This document shows positions 18,231-28,567 of a stretch of DNA of 64,000 nt, one piece after another. The notes beneath the pieces were generated by a model. The model was not told the DNA's origin and made no database searches. It saw only the letters and a program-made list of their open reading frames with translations. The stretch lies in contig NZ_LFMW01000006.1 of the NCBI RefSeq assembly GCF_001050345.1, forward strand, positions 1 to 64,000, given 5' to 3'. Position 1 is the stretch's first letter. Each line of letters begins with the position of its first letter. A program made the position numbers and the translations under genes. The stretch comes from Pseudomonas fildesensis. Its GTDB lineage: Bacteria; Pseudomonadota; Gammaproteobacteria; Pseudomonadales; Pseudomonadaceae.

Positions 18231-18262
18231 CATGTGGGAGCAGGCTTGCTCGCGATGGCATC
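18231..18262. repeat. Single REP-like element
   Basis: CATGTGGGAGCAGGCTTGCT followed by CGCGATGGC matches the common Pseudomonas 'GTGGGAGC...GCTTGCTC' REP core. It lies between the AraC gene end and the aphA promoter. No partner arm was found nearby. Confidence 0.6.
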
Positions 18263-18275
18263 ACCGCAGTGCAGG

Positions 18276-19268
18276 TCAAGGACGAAACTGACTGGGCGCC
18301 ACACCGCTCCACCGCACAAACGCATGGCGAAAACTCGCGGTCTCACTGAAGCCCAACTGCTCGGCAATCCGGTAGATTGGCCACTGGTCCTCAGCCAGCA
18401 GCTGCTTGGCCCGCTCGAAGCGCAGCTCGTCGAGTAGTTCCTGATAGCTGCAGCCCAGGTCATGCAGGTGCCGGCGCAAGGTACGCGCCGAACAGTTCAT
18501 CTGCGCGGCCAAGCCTTCCAGGCCGGGCGCGGCGTTGAGTTGGGCGATGAGCAACTGGCGAATCCTGCCCAGCCACGCCTGACGTCCGGTGAACTCCAGG
18601 TTCTGTTTGCGGCAACGCTCGGCCATGGCCTGGTGCGTGACCGCGTCGGCCAGCGGCAGCGGTTGGTCCAGCCAGCGCTTGTCGAAGGCGAACGCGTTGG
18701 CGCTGGCTTCAAAGTGCAGCGGGCAGGCGAAGCATTCGCTGTAGCGCGCGTGATAATCCGGCGCGCTGTGTTCAAAGCGCGCGGCGAGCAGCGGCAGGGG
18801 CTGGCTGAGCAGGTCGTCGCAGATCACCTTGAGCGATGCCAGGCACAGTTCGACGTTGAACATCTCAAGCGCTGGGTTTTCACGGTAGTCACTGGCGGTG
18901 AACCAGAGGCGCTCACCGTCCTCCTCAAGACTCAGCTCGAAAAGTGTTCCCAGCAGCGCCGGATAACGCAGCGCCAAGCGTAGAGCGTCACCGAAGGTGG
19001 CACTGGTCAGCAGGGCGTAACCGAGCATGCCGTAGGCCGATACATGCATCTGTTGGCCCAGTTCGAGGCCAACATCACGACGCAGCGCCACGGCATTGGC
19101 GCACACGCGCATTTCCTGATTGGTGGTGATGCGCGTGTCGGCACGGCTCAAGTCCGCTGCGCAGATGCCACTGCCCGCGAGTAAGGCCTCGCTGGGCAGG
19201 CCTTCAGTCTTGAAGGTTTTGAGCACCAGCGACACGGCATTGAGGGTGGTGAGATGAGCGTGCAGCAT
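18276..19268 (-). CDS. AraC-family regulator with arabinose-binding-like N-domain
   Basis: This 330-residue protein has an N-terminal region of the 'Arabinose_bd' type (about 10-200; HVSAYGMLGYALLTSATFGD) and a C-terminal double helix-turn-helix (about 235-330; LAAQMNCSARTLRRHLHDLG and IAEQLGFSETASFRHAFVRW). Start ATG 19268 is chosen because GGAG lies just upstream; the TTG four codons earlier would place that GGAG inside the gene. It sits immediately upstream of aphA and the polyamine-binding gene, so it is a good candidate for their activator. Such regulators often sense amino acids or amines. Confidence 0.82.
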   Translation of the reverse strand: MLHAHLTTLNAVSLVLKTFKTEGLPSEALLAGSGICAADLSRADTRITTNQEMRVCANAVALRRDVGLELGQQMHVSAYGMLGYALLTSATFGDALRLALRYPALLGTLFELSLEEDGERLWFTASDYRENPALEMFNVELCLASLKVICDDLLSQPLPLLAARFEHSAPDYHARYSECFACPLHFEASANAFAFDKRWLDQPLPLADAVTHQAMAERCRKQNLEFTGRQAWLGRIRQLLIAQLNAAPGLEGLAAQMNCSARTLRRHLHDLGCSYQELLDELRFERAKQLLAEDQWPIYRIAEQLGFSETASFRHAFVRWSGVAPSQFRP

Positions 19269-19332
19269 CGACGGCTCCAACGTTTCAGGTGCAGTCAGGG
19301 AGCAAGTTGTGTGCCGTCGACCCTGCGTCAGG

Positions 19333-22300
19333 TCAGTTTAAAAAATAGGTTCGGGCCTGACTCTCGTTGATCTCGCTGCGGTGGAACGCCACGCGTTGTG
19401 CGCTGTTCAGGCCCTTGGTGGTGTCGGCCGCCGCACCCAGGCTGTGCTCCTGCGGTGTCTTGAGGCGCGCGTTGATAAACGACCTGGGTGTTGTCCAGTC
19501 GGCTGAGTAGTGGAAGTGTGCATACCACAGCACCTTATGGGTGCTGCGCTCGGTGATGGTGTACTCGTCGAGGTAATCCGGTTTGGCGGACTTGACGCGC
19601 CGTCGGCTGACGGTTTTTTTGATGGTTATCGCATTGCGGGCCTTGAGCCATTGTACGCCGGAGGGGGTGGGCGGGTGCTGCTGGGTCATTCTCAGCACGT
19701 TATCGATGGATTGTTGATAGAGGGTGGTGGCGGCTTCGCTGAGTGACTTTTTGACGGTGCTGGCCAGGGTCACGTCGTCTTGCGCGAGGTTCTTCTGGGT
19801 CAGGGCTTCCTCGATACTGCGCGTGGCTTGCTCCAGGCGCTGGGCGTGTTGATGGTACAGGTACTCGATGCCGATGGGCGTGCGCTGGGCTTGATTGGCC
19901 AGCCCGGTGACCCGTTGTTTGAAGTCCTGTAAGCCGTCGAGCAGTTCCTGCCCTGCATCCACGCTGGTTTGCAGGTCGATGGGTGTGCTCACCGCTTGTT
20001 CGCTCCTGGCCCGCTGCACCCAAAAGCCGTCCGGTTTCTCGTGAAACGTGGCCACCACGGTGTTGGACAGGGGCGAGCGAACATCCACCAGCCCGGTGTC
20101 CTGGCCCGTGGCGGACAATTGCGGCTCTCCCACCACCATGCCGTGGTAACGGGTGCGGATGAATTTTTTCTGCGGGCGTGGAGGTGTGGGCGGCAGGCTG
20201 GGGGTGGCTCTCAGCGTGCTGCGTCGGCCGGCTAATTGCGCAAGGTGAACACTGGCCCGGTGTGTGTACTCGCCGAGATGGTCGCGCAGGTGGGTCAGGG
20301 GTACCGCCTGCGAGACGCTGGGGAACTCAGTGGGGAAGTCCTGCAGACGCTCGCCCAGCACCGTGAACTGTTCGATCAGGCTGCTCAGGGTCTCGATCTG
20401 TTCGTCGATCCGCTTGTCTGTGTACTCGCTCAAGGTGTCGCGCAGGGCCTGGATGGCAATGTCGCAGGCATCGACGATATGGTCGATGGCCGTCCACGCC
20501 AGCGGTGCGCTGAGGGTGGTGTTTTCGCGCAGGCACAGGTTGCGGGCCAGGGTGACTTGCAAAGCCTTGAGGTCGCCGCTGCTGTAGGCGGGTAGCAGGC
20601 TTTTGGTGTCCTTTATCAGGCGCAGGCCTTCGCCGGGCAGGTCACGCAGTTCGTTGAATCGCGTTTCGAAGTAATCCAGGCGCCCAACCATGCCGCGCAG
20701 CGTTTCGCTCATTTCGAGCGCATCGGGGATGTTCCGCACGTGTGCATTGACGGCCTGCTTCGCGATGTGGTCCAGGGTTGTGCGTAATTTGGGAGTAAAG
20801 GCTTTCAGCACCTCGTTGAGGCCGGTCCAGCTGAGGTTCAGTTGAGCTTTGATATACCCCACGGCGCGGTGCAGGTAGTCAGGCGTTGGGGCAACCACAT
20901 TTAACTTTTTCAGGTTTTGCAGGGCTGTTTCGTAGTCCGTGCGCTGGACATCCAGTTGATTGAGGTAGGCCCTTTGCGCGGCCTGGGCCGAGGTGGACGG
21001 GGCGTCAACCAATGCTTGATGAGCTTTTTGCAGGGTTTCCTGGGCGGTTTTTTTCTGTTGCTCAAAGGTGGTGATCGGGCTGCGCAGTTGGCTTGCCTTG
21101 CGGTCGGCTTCAGCCCTGGCTCTGCGCTCCAGGCTTTTTGAGCCGCCGCCACGCAGGCGCAGCCGGGTATCGATGAACCACTCGCCCTTGAGATTGCCGA
21201 TCAGAAAGGGGCCGTTGCGCATGGGTTGCTTGGAATCGGCGATCTGCACTTCGTCATTCTCGTCCACCGTCACTTCGAACCAGCGCTCACCGACTTGTGC
21301 GTACCATTTACCGAGTAGCGGGTAGAGGTGACGTTGGGGGCCGGTGCGCGACGAGGCTTTGTTGCGCACCCCCGGGTTTTCGACTTTGAAACTGTCCAGC
21401 AGACTGCCCAAGTCGTTGGCACTGCGATTGATCGCGGCAAGCGTGTGCAGTGCATGCGGGTGATTGCCGGGCAGTTCAGGTGCCGACAGGTTGGCCAGCT
21501 GTTTGACCGTCACGGGCTTGGCGATCACCTCGGGCTCGGCGGGAGGTTTCGGGGCGGGCTCTTCCTTGGTCAAGCGGGGGTCTGACGGCGCGTTGCGGCT
21601 GGCGATGTGCAGGGTCAGAAACATGCCCAGGTTGAGTAACAACCCCGCCAGAGCGGACCATTCAGCCGGTTTGTCCTTCTGCTGCTGTGCGTCGGTAACC
21701 GCTTGCAGTTGATCCAGGATCTGCCAGATCCAGGCGGCGGTGTTCACGGTTCGGCCCAAAAACGGCAGTGCCGCGTTAAATATCAGCCAGCCCGCCTGCT
21801 TGAACGACGCCCAGCGGCTTTCGGCGTTCGACGCCGACTGACGGTCCGCCAGCGTGATCAGCGCGTTGGCGTTGGCCTTGAACAGCTCGCCGGGCAGGTC
21901 ACCGCTGAGCACTTGCGTGCCCAGGTCCATGGGGCCGCTCATCGTATAGAGTTTGACCGGGTCCACCAGCAGCTCCACGACCGCCCAGGGCGAGGGCAGT
22001 TCGCCGGGGAACGCGTAGCGGGCATAGTCGTCGCGCACGCTGTCCGGCAGCCAGGCCAGGACCGAGTCGCGCAGATGTTGCGATTGGCGGATCGCATACA
22101 GCAGGTCGGCCGGTGACGGGTATTGCAGCAGTTGCAGCTCTGCCATCGGGCGATACAACAGGCAGGGCCCGGCGCTCTGGTCTTGGGGGCCAATCACAAA
22201 TATGTTGGCCACCACGTCTTGCGTGCCTGCGCTGCGGTTTTTCGGTGCGAAGGCCAGGGGGCGAAGGACGATGCTGTGCCCATCGACCTGGCGGTCCGTC

Positions 22301-23922
22301 GTCTCTGGCGCTAGTACGGCAGCGACGTAGCGATATCCCAGCTCGTCGACCCCGGCTTGTTGGTTAATTTTGTATTGCAACGCCTGCAGCGGCAGTTGGA
22401 TACGTAAATGGCTGCTGTACAGGCCCTGGCGGCGGGTGGATTCGAGGGGGTTGTCGAGCAACTTGCTTTTGGCCAGGGCCGGATAGTGTTTGCCGATGTC
22501 CACCCGGCGGATCAGGGTTTCGATGTACGCCACGGTTAGCCACTCAGGCAGGGCGCCGCCGTTGCGCAGGCGAATACTTTTGTCGCCGAGGGGCAGGCTG
22601 ATCAGGTTTTGCAGGGCCAGGTCGGCCAGGCTGAAGGTGGTGGTGTCTACTTTGCCCGGCACGGTGAAACTGCCCCAGACAATCAGGCTGCGCACCTGAA
22701 CCTCGATGTTATCCAAGCGCAGGTTCGCCGCGTCGGTGTGCTCCTTGAGCATTTCGGCGCGCAGCTTGTCCAGCGCATAGGTTTGGATGTGCGGGATGTC
22801 GTCGTCATAGGACTTGCCGGCGTTGAGGCTGTGTAGGGCGGCGAGGTCTTTCAGATAGCGTGCGTAGAGACTCATGTCGGTAGTGGAGGCGGACGTCAGC
22901 CAAGAAGGGAGGGCGTTGAGATAGGGTGTGAGGTCGGGTTGCTTTTCACCCACCAGCTCTTTGGTGGCCGGTGGCAGATTGAGTGAGGACTCGCTGGGGT
23001 CGGTGCGTCTCAGTTGCTGAAAGTCGATTTCCCCAATGAAGGCGAGCTGTTGGGCAATTACCGTGCAAGCCTGGTGTTCGAAAAAATGCCCGGTGGGTTC
23101 GAACAGCCGCCACTGGATATGGGGGCGCGAATGGCGGTTGAGGTGGTCGGGCAAGCTCTGGCCCAGTTGCTCCAGCGAGGTGAACTTTTCGTAACCGTTG
23201 AGCAGCGAGTAGGTGAGGATATGGGTCTCCCCTTCATAGCTGCCGATCAGCACGGCGATCGACAGCACGCCAAAGTGGGTGACGGTTGCGCCGTCGACCT
23301 GATCAACGTCCACCAGGTAGGCGCGGCTGGCGAAGTCGTCGCCGACCTGGCGGCGCGTCAGTTCAGGCGCGGCGTACAGCGTGCGGGCCATGGCACAGTC
23401 CTGCTCGTCCCACCCTTCGACACGGGTTACATTCCACAGCGACCGCAGCGTGCTGGACAGGGCTTGCCAGTGGGGGCCGGAATTGCCATTGCTGGCGTTC
23501 CAGAACGCCACTTGTTGTTCCTGATAGGCGGTGAGCATCAGGGGCGCCAGCAGGTTGATCAGGGTGGCGATTTGCGTGATGCGCACAGGCAGGTGGGCAG
23601 AGGGTTGCTGGTTTTTCTGCTGAACGAGGAAGTGTACGCCTTCGATATAGAGCGTGGGTTCGCCCGAGACGGCCTGGTTGGTGAGGATGTCGGTAAGGTG
23701 TTGGTACCCGGTGGGGCTGGCGACGATTTCGTCGTCGACAACGTCCCACGCCGGTGTGCCGACCATGGCGATGTCCGGGTCGATGCCCTGCTCCGGGTAG
23801 AGTTCTTGCAACGAGCGCCGCAGCAATGCGCTGGCTGCTTCCCTGAATGCGGGGCCGACGCAGAGTTGAGTGATCAGCGTATCGGTGGTGCTGTGCTGGG
23901 GGGTAGACGTTTGTTGACTCAT
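19333..23922 (-). CDS. Giant dermonecrotic-toxin-like protein (DUF6543 type)
   Basis: This 1529-residue protein starts at ATG 23922 (SQQTSTPQ), with AGGA just upstream; an ATG six codons earlier lacks a site. Opening residues (about 20-330; LLRRSLQELYPEQGIDPDIA, LTYSLLNGYEKFTSLEQLGQ) resemble the N-terminal domain of Pseudomonas proteins annotated as dermonecrotic-toxin-like. Two hydrophobic helices stand in the middle (about 705-735 and 751-775). Long helical or coiled regions follow (about 980-1200). The tail (about 1290-1529) has no enzyme motif I recognise. There is no Sec signal peptide, and no transport genes or immunity gene are adjacent. Probably an insect- or host-directed toxin, or an intoxication protein; activity unknown. 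Confidence 0.6.
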   Translation of the reverse strand: MSQQTSTPQHSTTDTLITQLCVGPAFREAASALLRRSLQELYPEQGIDPDIAMVGTPAWDVVDDEIVASPTGYQHLTDILTNQAVSGEPTLYIEGVHFLVQQKNQQPSAHLPVRITQIATLINLLAPLMLTAYQEQQVAFWNASNGNSGPHWQALSSTLRSLWNVTRVEGWDEQDCAMARTLYAAPELTRRQVGDDFASRAYLVDVDQVDGATVTHFGVLSIAVLIGSYEGETHILTYSLLNGYEKFTSLEQLGQSLPDHLNRHSRPHIQWRLFEPTGHFFEHQACTVIAQQLAFIGEIDFQQLRRTDPSESSLNLPPATKELVGEKQPDLTPYLNALPSWLTSASTTDMSLYARYLKDLAALHSLNAGKSYDDDIPHIQTYALDKLRAEMLKEHTDAANLRLDNIEVQVRSLIVWGSFTVPGKVDTTTFSLADLALQNLISLPLGDKSIRLRNGGALPEWLTVAYIETLIRRVDIGKHYPALAKSKLLDNPLESTRRQGLYSSHLRIQLPLQALQYKINQQAGVDELGYRYVAAVLAPETTDRQVDGHSIVLRPLAFAPKNRSAGTQDVVANIFVIGPQDQSAGPCLLYRPMAELQLLQYPSPADLLYAIRQSQHLRDSVLAWLPDSVRDDYARYAFPGELPSPWAVVELLVDPVKLYTMSGPMDLGTQVLSGDLPGELFKANANALITLADRQSASNAESRWASFKQAGWLIFNAALPFLGRTVNTAAWIWQILDQLQAVTDAQQQKDKPAEWSALAGLLLNLGMFLTLHIASRNAPSDPRLTKEEPAPKPPAEPEVIAKPVTVKQLANLSAPELPGNHPHALHTLAAINRSANDLGSLLDSFKVENPGVRNKASSRTGPQRHLYPLLGKWYAQVGERWFEVTVDENDEVQIADSKQPMRNGPFLIGNLKGEWFIDTRLRLRGGGSKSLERRARAEADRKASQLRSPITTFEQQKKTAQETLQKAHQALVDAPSTSAQAAQRAYLNQLDVQRTDYETALQNLKKLNVVAPTPDYLHRAVGYIKAQLNLSWTGLNEVLKAFTPKLRTTLDHIAKQAVNAHVRNIPDALEMSETLRGMVGRLDYFETRFNELRDLPGEGLRLIKDTKSLLPAYSSGDLKALQVTLARNLCLRENTTLSAPLAWTAIDHIVDACDIAIQALRDTLSEYTDKRIDEQIETLSSLIEQFTVLGERLQDFPTEFPSVSQAVPLTHLRDHLGEYTHRASVHLAQLAGRRSTLRATPSLPPTPPRPQKKFIRTRYHGMVVGEPQLSATGQDTGLVDVRSPLSNTVVATFHEKPDGFWVQRARSEQAVSTPIDLQTSVDAGQELLDGLQDFKQRVTGLANQAQRTPIGIEYLYHQHAQRLEQATRSIEEALTQKNLAQDDVTLASTVKKSLSEAATTLYQQSIDNVLRMTQQHPPTPSGVQWLKARNAITIKKTVSRRRVKSAKPDYLDEYTITERSTHKVLWYAHFHYSADWTTPRSFINARLKTPQEHSLGAAADTTKGLNSAQRVAFHRSEINESQARTYFLN

Positions 23923-24050
23923 GGGTTCCTGCCTTGCCATTTCATGGACGCTGCCGGAAGAACAGCTTCGGCATGCTAGAAAGCGGCAAGGCAGGAAGGA
24001 GGCTAACTATGTAGTTGGCCGGTTTTTTTACTCAGGTTTTGCGGTGCGAT

Positions 24051-25028
24051 TCAGGCCAGCTCACCGCACAGGTCCAGTTCCACCAGGCGGCGGACTTCGT
24101 TGGTCGCGAGGCCGGCACCGAACAGGGCCTGCAACTTACCGAACACGGCTTCACGGGTCATGCCGCCACCGGACAGCACGCCGACGCCGCGCAGACGGCT
24201 GCCGGCTTCGTACACGTCCAGTTCCACGCCGCCTTCATGGCATTGGGTGATCGCGACCACCACCACGCTTTGATCCTGCGCGCGCTGGAGGCTGGCGAGG
24301 AACGCCGGATTATCGCTTGGCCCGGTGCCGCTGCCGAAGCATTCCAGCACCAGCGCCTGCAGGCCGCTGTCGATCAACGCATCCAGCTGCGCGGCGGCGA
24401 TGCCCGGTACCAGCGGCAGCACGCCGACATTGGCCGGGGCCTTGTCGTGGCGGTAATCCAGCGCGGCGGGAAGGTTATCCGCCTTGGCTGCGCCGCCGGT
24501 GCGTTGCAAGGCGGCAAAGGGATTGCGACCGTAGCTGCGAATTTTCGCGCAGCGAGTCGGCGCCATCAGCGCACCGTGGAAGTACAGATGCACGCCGGGT
24601 GCCAGGCCTTCGCCCAGCGCTACCAGCGCGCCGCTGACGTTTTCCCAGGCATCGCTGTCCGGCACGCCGGCGGGGAGCATCGAGCCGGTGAACACCACCG
24701 GCGCCGGCAGGCCGAGCAGTTGGAAGCTCATGGCCGCCGCGCTGTAGGCCAGGGTGTCGGTGCCGTGCAGGATCAGCACCGCATCGCAGCCTTCATCTAC
24801 AGCTTCCACCACGGCGGTGCGCAGGCGCTGCCAGTAGGCCGGGGTCATGTTGGCGCTGTCGATCAGCGGGGACATTTCGCGGAAGCGCCAGGCGGGCACT
24901 TGCGCATCGGCAAGCTGTTCGCGCATGCGCGCTTCGAAGCCGGATGCGGGCGCCAGGCCGTTGGCGCTGGCCTGCATGCCGATGGTGCCGCCGGTGTAGA
25001 GCACCATGATGTTGTTAGCTTTGGACAT
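24051..25028 (-). CDS. ansA: L-asparaginase
   Basis: This 325-residue asparaginase hydrolyses asparagine to aspartate and ammonia. The first catalytic threonine lies in LYTGGTIGM (about residues 12-15), and the second Thr/Asp pair in ILHGTDTLAYSA. There is no signal peptide, which favours the cytoplasmic type I enzyme. It follows the symporter gene in the same direction, but a terminator at 25046-25090 separates them, so it probably has its own promoter or depends on read-through. Asparaginase, amino-acid symporter and aspartase together form a route from asparagine to fumarate. Confidence 0.9.
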   Translation of the reverse strand: MSKANNIMVLYTGGTIGMQASANGLAPASGFEARMREQLADAQVPAWRFREMSPLIDSANMTPAYWQRLRTAVVEAVDEGCDAVLILHGTDTLAYSAAAMSFQLLGLPAPVVFTGSMLPAGVPDSDAWENVSGALVALGEGLAPGVHLYFHGALMAPTRCAKIRSYGRNPFAALQRTGGAAKADNLPAALDYRHDKAPANVGVLPLVPGIAAAQLDALIDSGLQALVLECFGSGTGPSDNPAFLASLQRAQDQSVVVVAITQCHEGGVELDVYEAGSRLRGVGVLSGGGMTREAVFGKLQALFGAGLATNEVRRLVELDLCGELA

Positions 25029-25045
25029 CGAGAATTCTCCTGAAC

Positions 25046-25090
25046 GAAAAACGCCGCCGGGCCCAGAGAATGCCCAAGGCCGGGCGGCGT
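25046..25090 (-). terminator. Terminator downstream of the AGCS symporter gene
   Basis: Read on the minus strand, ACGCCGCCCGGCC pairs with GGCCCGGCGGCGT (one bulge), followed by TTTTTCG. It lies 24 bases after the symporter stop. Confidence 0.75.
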
Positions 25091-25114
25091 GTCATCTATC
25101 TAGGCTTACTACGC

Positions 25115-26566
25115 TTAGCGTTGCGCTTGAGCGTTCAGTTCAGCCGATGCTTGAGTTGCTGGCTCAGGCTTCACCGGATTGGCCGGCCAGGCCTTGCGGT
25201 CCAGGTCAAGGTCAGGGAACTGGCTGGAATCGAACACCGGGGTCTTGATGCCCGCCGCGCGCTGGTTGTCGTAGTCGTTCAGGATGCGCATGGCGATCTT
25301 GAACAGGAACGCCAGGGCGAACAGGTTGACGAAGGCGAGCATGGTCATGGTGATGTCGGCAAAGGCGAACACGGTGCCGAGGTTCTCGATCGAACCCCAG
25401 AAAATCAGCACCAGCACCAGGGCGCGGTAGCCGATCAGCACCTTGCGGTTGTTGCCGACCAAAAAGCGCAGGTTGCTCTCGCCGAGGTAGTAGTTGTACA
25501 TGATCGAGGTGAACACGAACAACGCCAGGGCCACCGAGATGAACATGCGGCCCCAGTCGCCCACTACCGCTGCCAGGGAGTTCTGGGTCAGGGCAATGCC
25601 GTCGCCTTCAAAGCCCGGGGTGTAGAAGCCGGAAAGCAGGATCAGCAACGCGGTGCAGGTGCAGATCACGAAGGTGTCGAGGAACACGCTGAACGCTTGC
25701 ACCACGCCTTGGGCGATCGGGTGTTCTACCGCCGCCACCGCCGCCACGTTAGGCGCACTGCCCAAACCGGCTTCGTTGGCGAACACGCCGCGCTTCACAC
25801 CCATGATAATCGCGCTGCCCACCAGGCCGCCGAAGGCTGGGTCGAGGCCGAACGCGCTCTTGACGATGGTCGCGAGCATGGCAGGTACGTGGTCGAACTG
25901 CAGCACGATCACATAGAGGGTCACGGCGATGTAGACCAGGGTCTTGACCGGCACCAGCAGGTCGGCGATCGAGGCGATGCGCTTGATCCCGCCGATGAAC
26001 ACCAGGCCCAGCAATACCGCCAGCGCCAGGCCGGTGTAGGTGGTGTCGAGGCCGAAGGCGTTGTTCAGCGAGTGGGTCACGGCATGAGCTTGCAGGCCGT
26101 TGAACGCGAAGCCGAAGGTCACCAGCAACAGGAACGCCATGACCATACCCAGCCAGCGTTTTTGCAGGCCGTGCTGGATGTAATAGGCCGGGCCGCCACG
26201 GTAGGTGCCTTCAGCATCGGTACGCTTGTACAGCTGGCCGAGGGAGCATTCGATAAAGCTCGAAGACATGCCCACCAAGGCGGTGACCCACATCCAGAAC
26301 ACGGCACCGGGGCCGCCCAGGGTCACGGCAATACCAACACCGGCAATGTTACCGGCACCCACACGCCCGGCCAGGCTGAGCATCAGCGCCTGGAACGAAC
26401 TGAGTTGGCCGGCGCTGCTCTTCAGGCTGTCGCGAAACACCGAGAACATGTGGAAAAAGTGACGCAATTGAACGAAACGCGAGCGGATCGTGAAATAACC
26501 GCCGAGCCCGACAATGAGCACGATCAGTACTTTCCCTGAGAGGAAGTCGTTGATGACTTCGAGCAT
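25115..26566 (-). CDS. Sodium:alanine/glycine symporter (AGCS family)
   Basis: This 483-residue membrane protein has about ten transmembrane helices. Family signatures are GGYFTIRSRFVQLRHF at the N-terminus, GRVGAGNIAGVGIAVTLGGP (sodium and substrate site region), and GSAPNVAAVAAVEHPIAQG. Start ATG 26566 follows GAGGAA; the longer upstream frame is not supported. The C-terminal 40 residues are hydrophilic. It imports alanine, glycine or a related amino acid with sodium. The position between aspartase and asparaginase genes suggests a role in amino-acid catabolism. An approximately 300-base region upstream (26567-26870) must hold its promoter; nothing else was recognised there. Confidence 0.9.
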   Translation of the reverse strand: MLEVINDFLSGKVLIVLIVGLGGYFTIRSRFVQLRHFFHMFSVFRDSLKSSAGQLSSFQALMLSLAGRVGAGNIAGVGIAVTLGGPGAVFWMWVTALVGMSSSFIECSLGQLYKRTDAEGTYRGGPAYYIQHGLQKRWLGMVMAFLLLVTFGFAFNGLQAHAVTHSLNNAFGLDTTYTGLALAVLLGLVFIGGIKRIASIADLLVPVKTLVYIAVTLYVIVLQFDHVPAMLATIVKSAFGLDPAFGGLVGSAIIMGVKRGVFANEAGLGSAPNVAAVAAVEHPIAQGVVQAFSVFLDTFVICTCTALLILLSGFYTPGFEGDGIALTQNSLAAVVGDWGRMFISVALALFVFTSIMYNYYLGESNLRFLVGNNRKVLIGYRALVLVLIFWGSIENLGTVFAFADITMTMLAFVNLFALAFLFKIAMRILNDYDNQRAAGIKTPVFDSSQFPDLDLDRKAWPANPVKPEPATQASAELNAQAQR

Positions 26567-26870
26567 GGAGTGTTCCTCGCTGATTTTTCTAATGGCAAAC
26601 GCAGGATGGCGCGACCTCACCGCATAGCACCAGGCAGTGCGCGGCAGTTCGACCCCAATCCTTTTGCGGGTGTTGTTATTCATGCGCTTTCGCGTGGTAC
26701 CCGGGCCTCGTTACCGAGAGCCGCAGACGCGAAGAGGGGCGGCACTATACCTAGGCGAACGTGATCCGTCTGCCCGGGCTGATTAAAGGTTTCAGCCACG
26801 CGGTGACAGGCAAGGTGGGTTTGCAGGGCGATATTGGATTTTTTATGGGCGTCATTTCACAACCTTGAGG

Positions 26871-26909
26871 CAAAAAAAAGGGCCTGAAGAACGAGCCTTC
26901 AGGCCCTCA
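26871..26909 (-). terminator. Terminator downstream of aspA
   Basis: On the minus strand GGGCCTGAAGG pairs with CTTCAGGCCC across a short loop and is followed by eight T residues. It separates aspA from the symporter gene. Confidence 0.9.
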
Positions 26910-26960
26910 AAAGGTGAGAGGTGTCTAGTCCCTCAACCTGGTGAGCGGTGCAACAAACGC

Positions 26961-28385
<1,425 letters not shown>

Positions 28386-28481
28386 GACGGAAATCATCTC
28401 GATATGGACCCGGAACAGGCCGGAACGCTGCGAATGCTAGGCTTGTGGGCGTTTTTGGGCCAATGCTGTTAAGCACTGGGC

Positions 28482-28498
28482 TATGCATAAACGGCATA
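28482..28498. promoter_or_regulatory. LysR-type dyad between aspA and divergent regulator
   Basis: TATGC-ATAAACG-GCATA is an interrupted palindrome 70 bases before the regulator start and about 100 bases before aspA. A TGCT-GTTA-AGCA dyad lies at about 28464-28475. Both suit control by the divergent LysR protein. Confidence 0.4.
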
Positions 28499-28567
28499 AT
28501 GTAGGTGTGACCCAGCTATCATGACGGGCGTGTGTGCCAAAATGGTGCGTACCCGTGGGAGGAAGTG

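Noticed and set aside
25070..26539. 489-codon plus-strand frame over the AGCS gene
   Set aside because: It is antisense to a clear symporter gene and has no recognisable domain.
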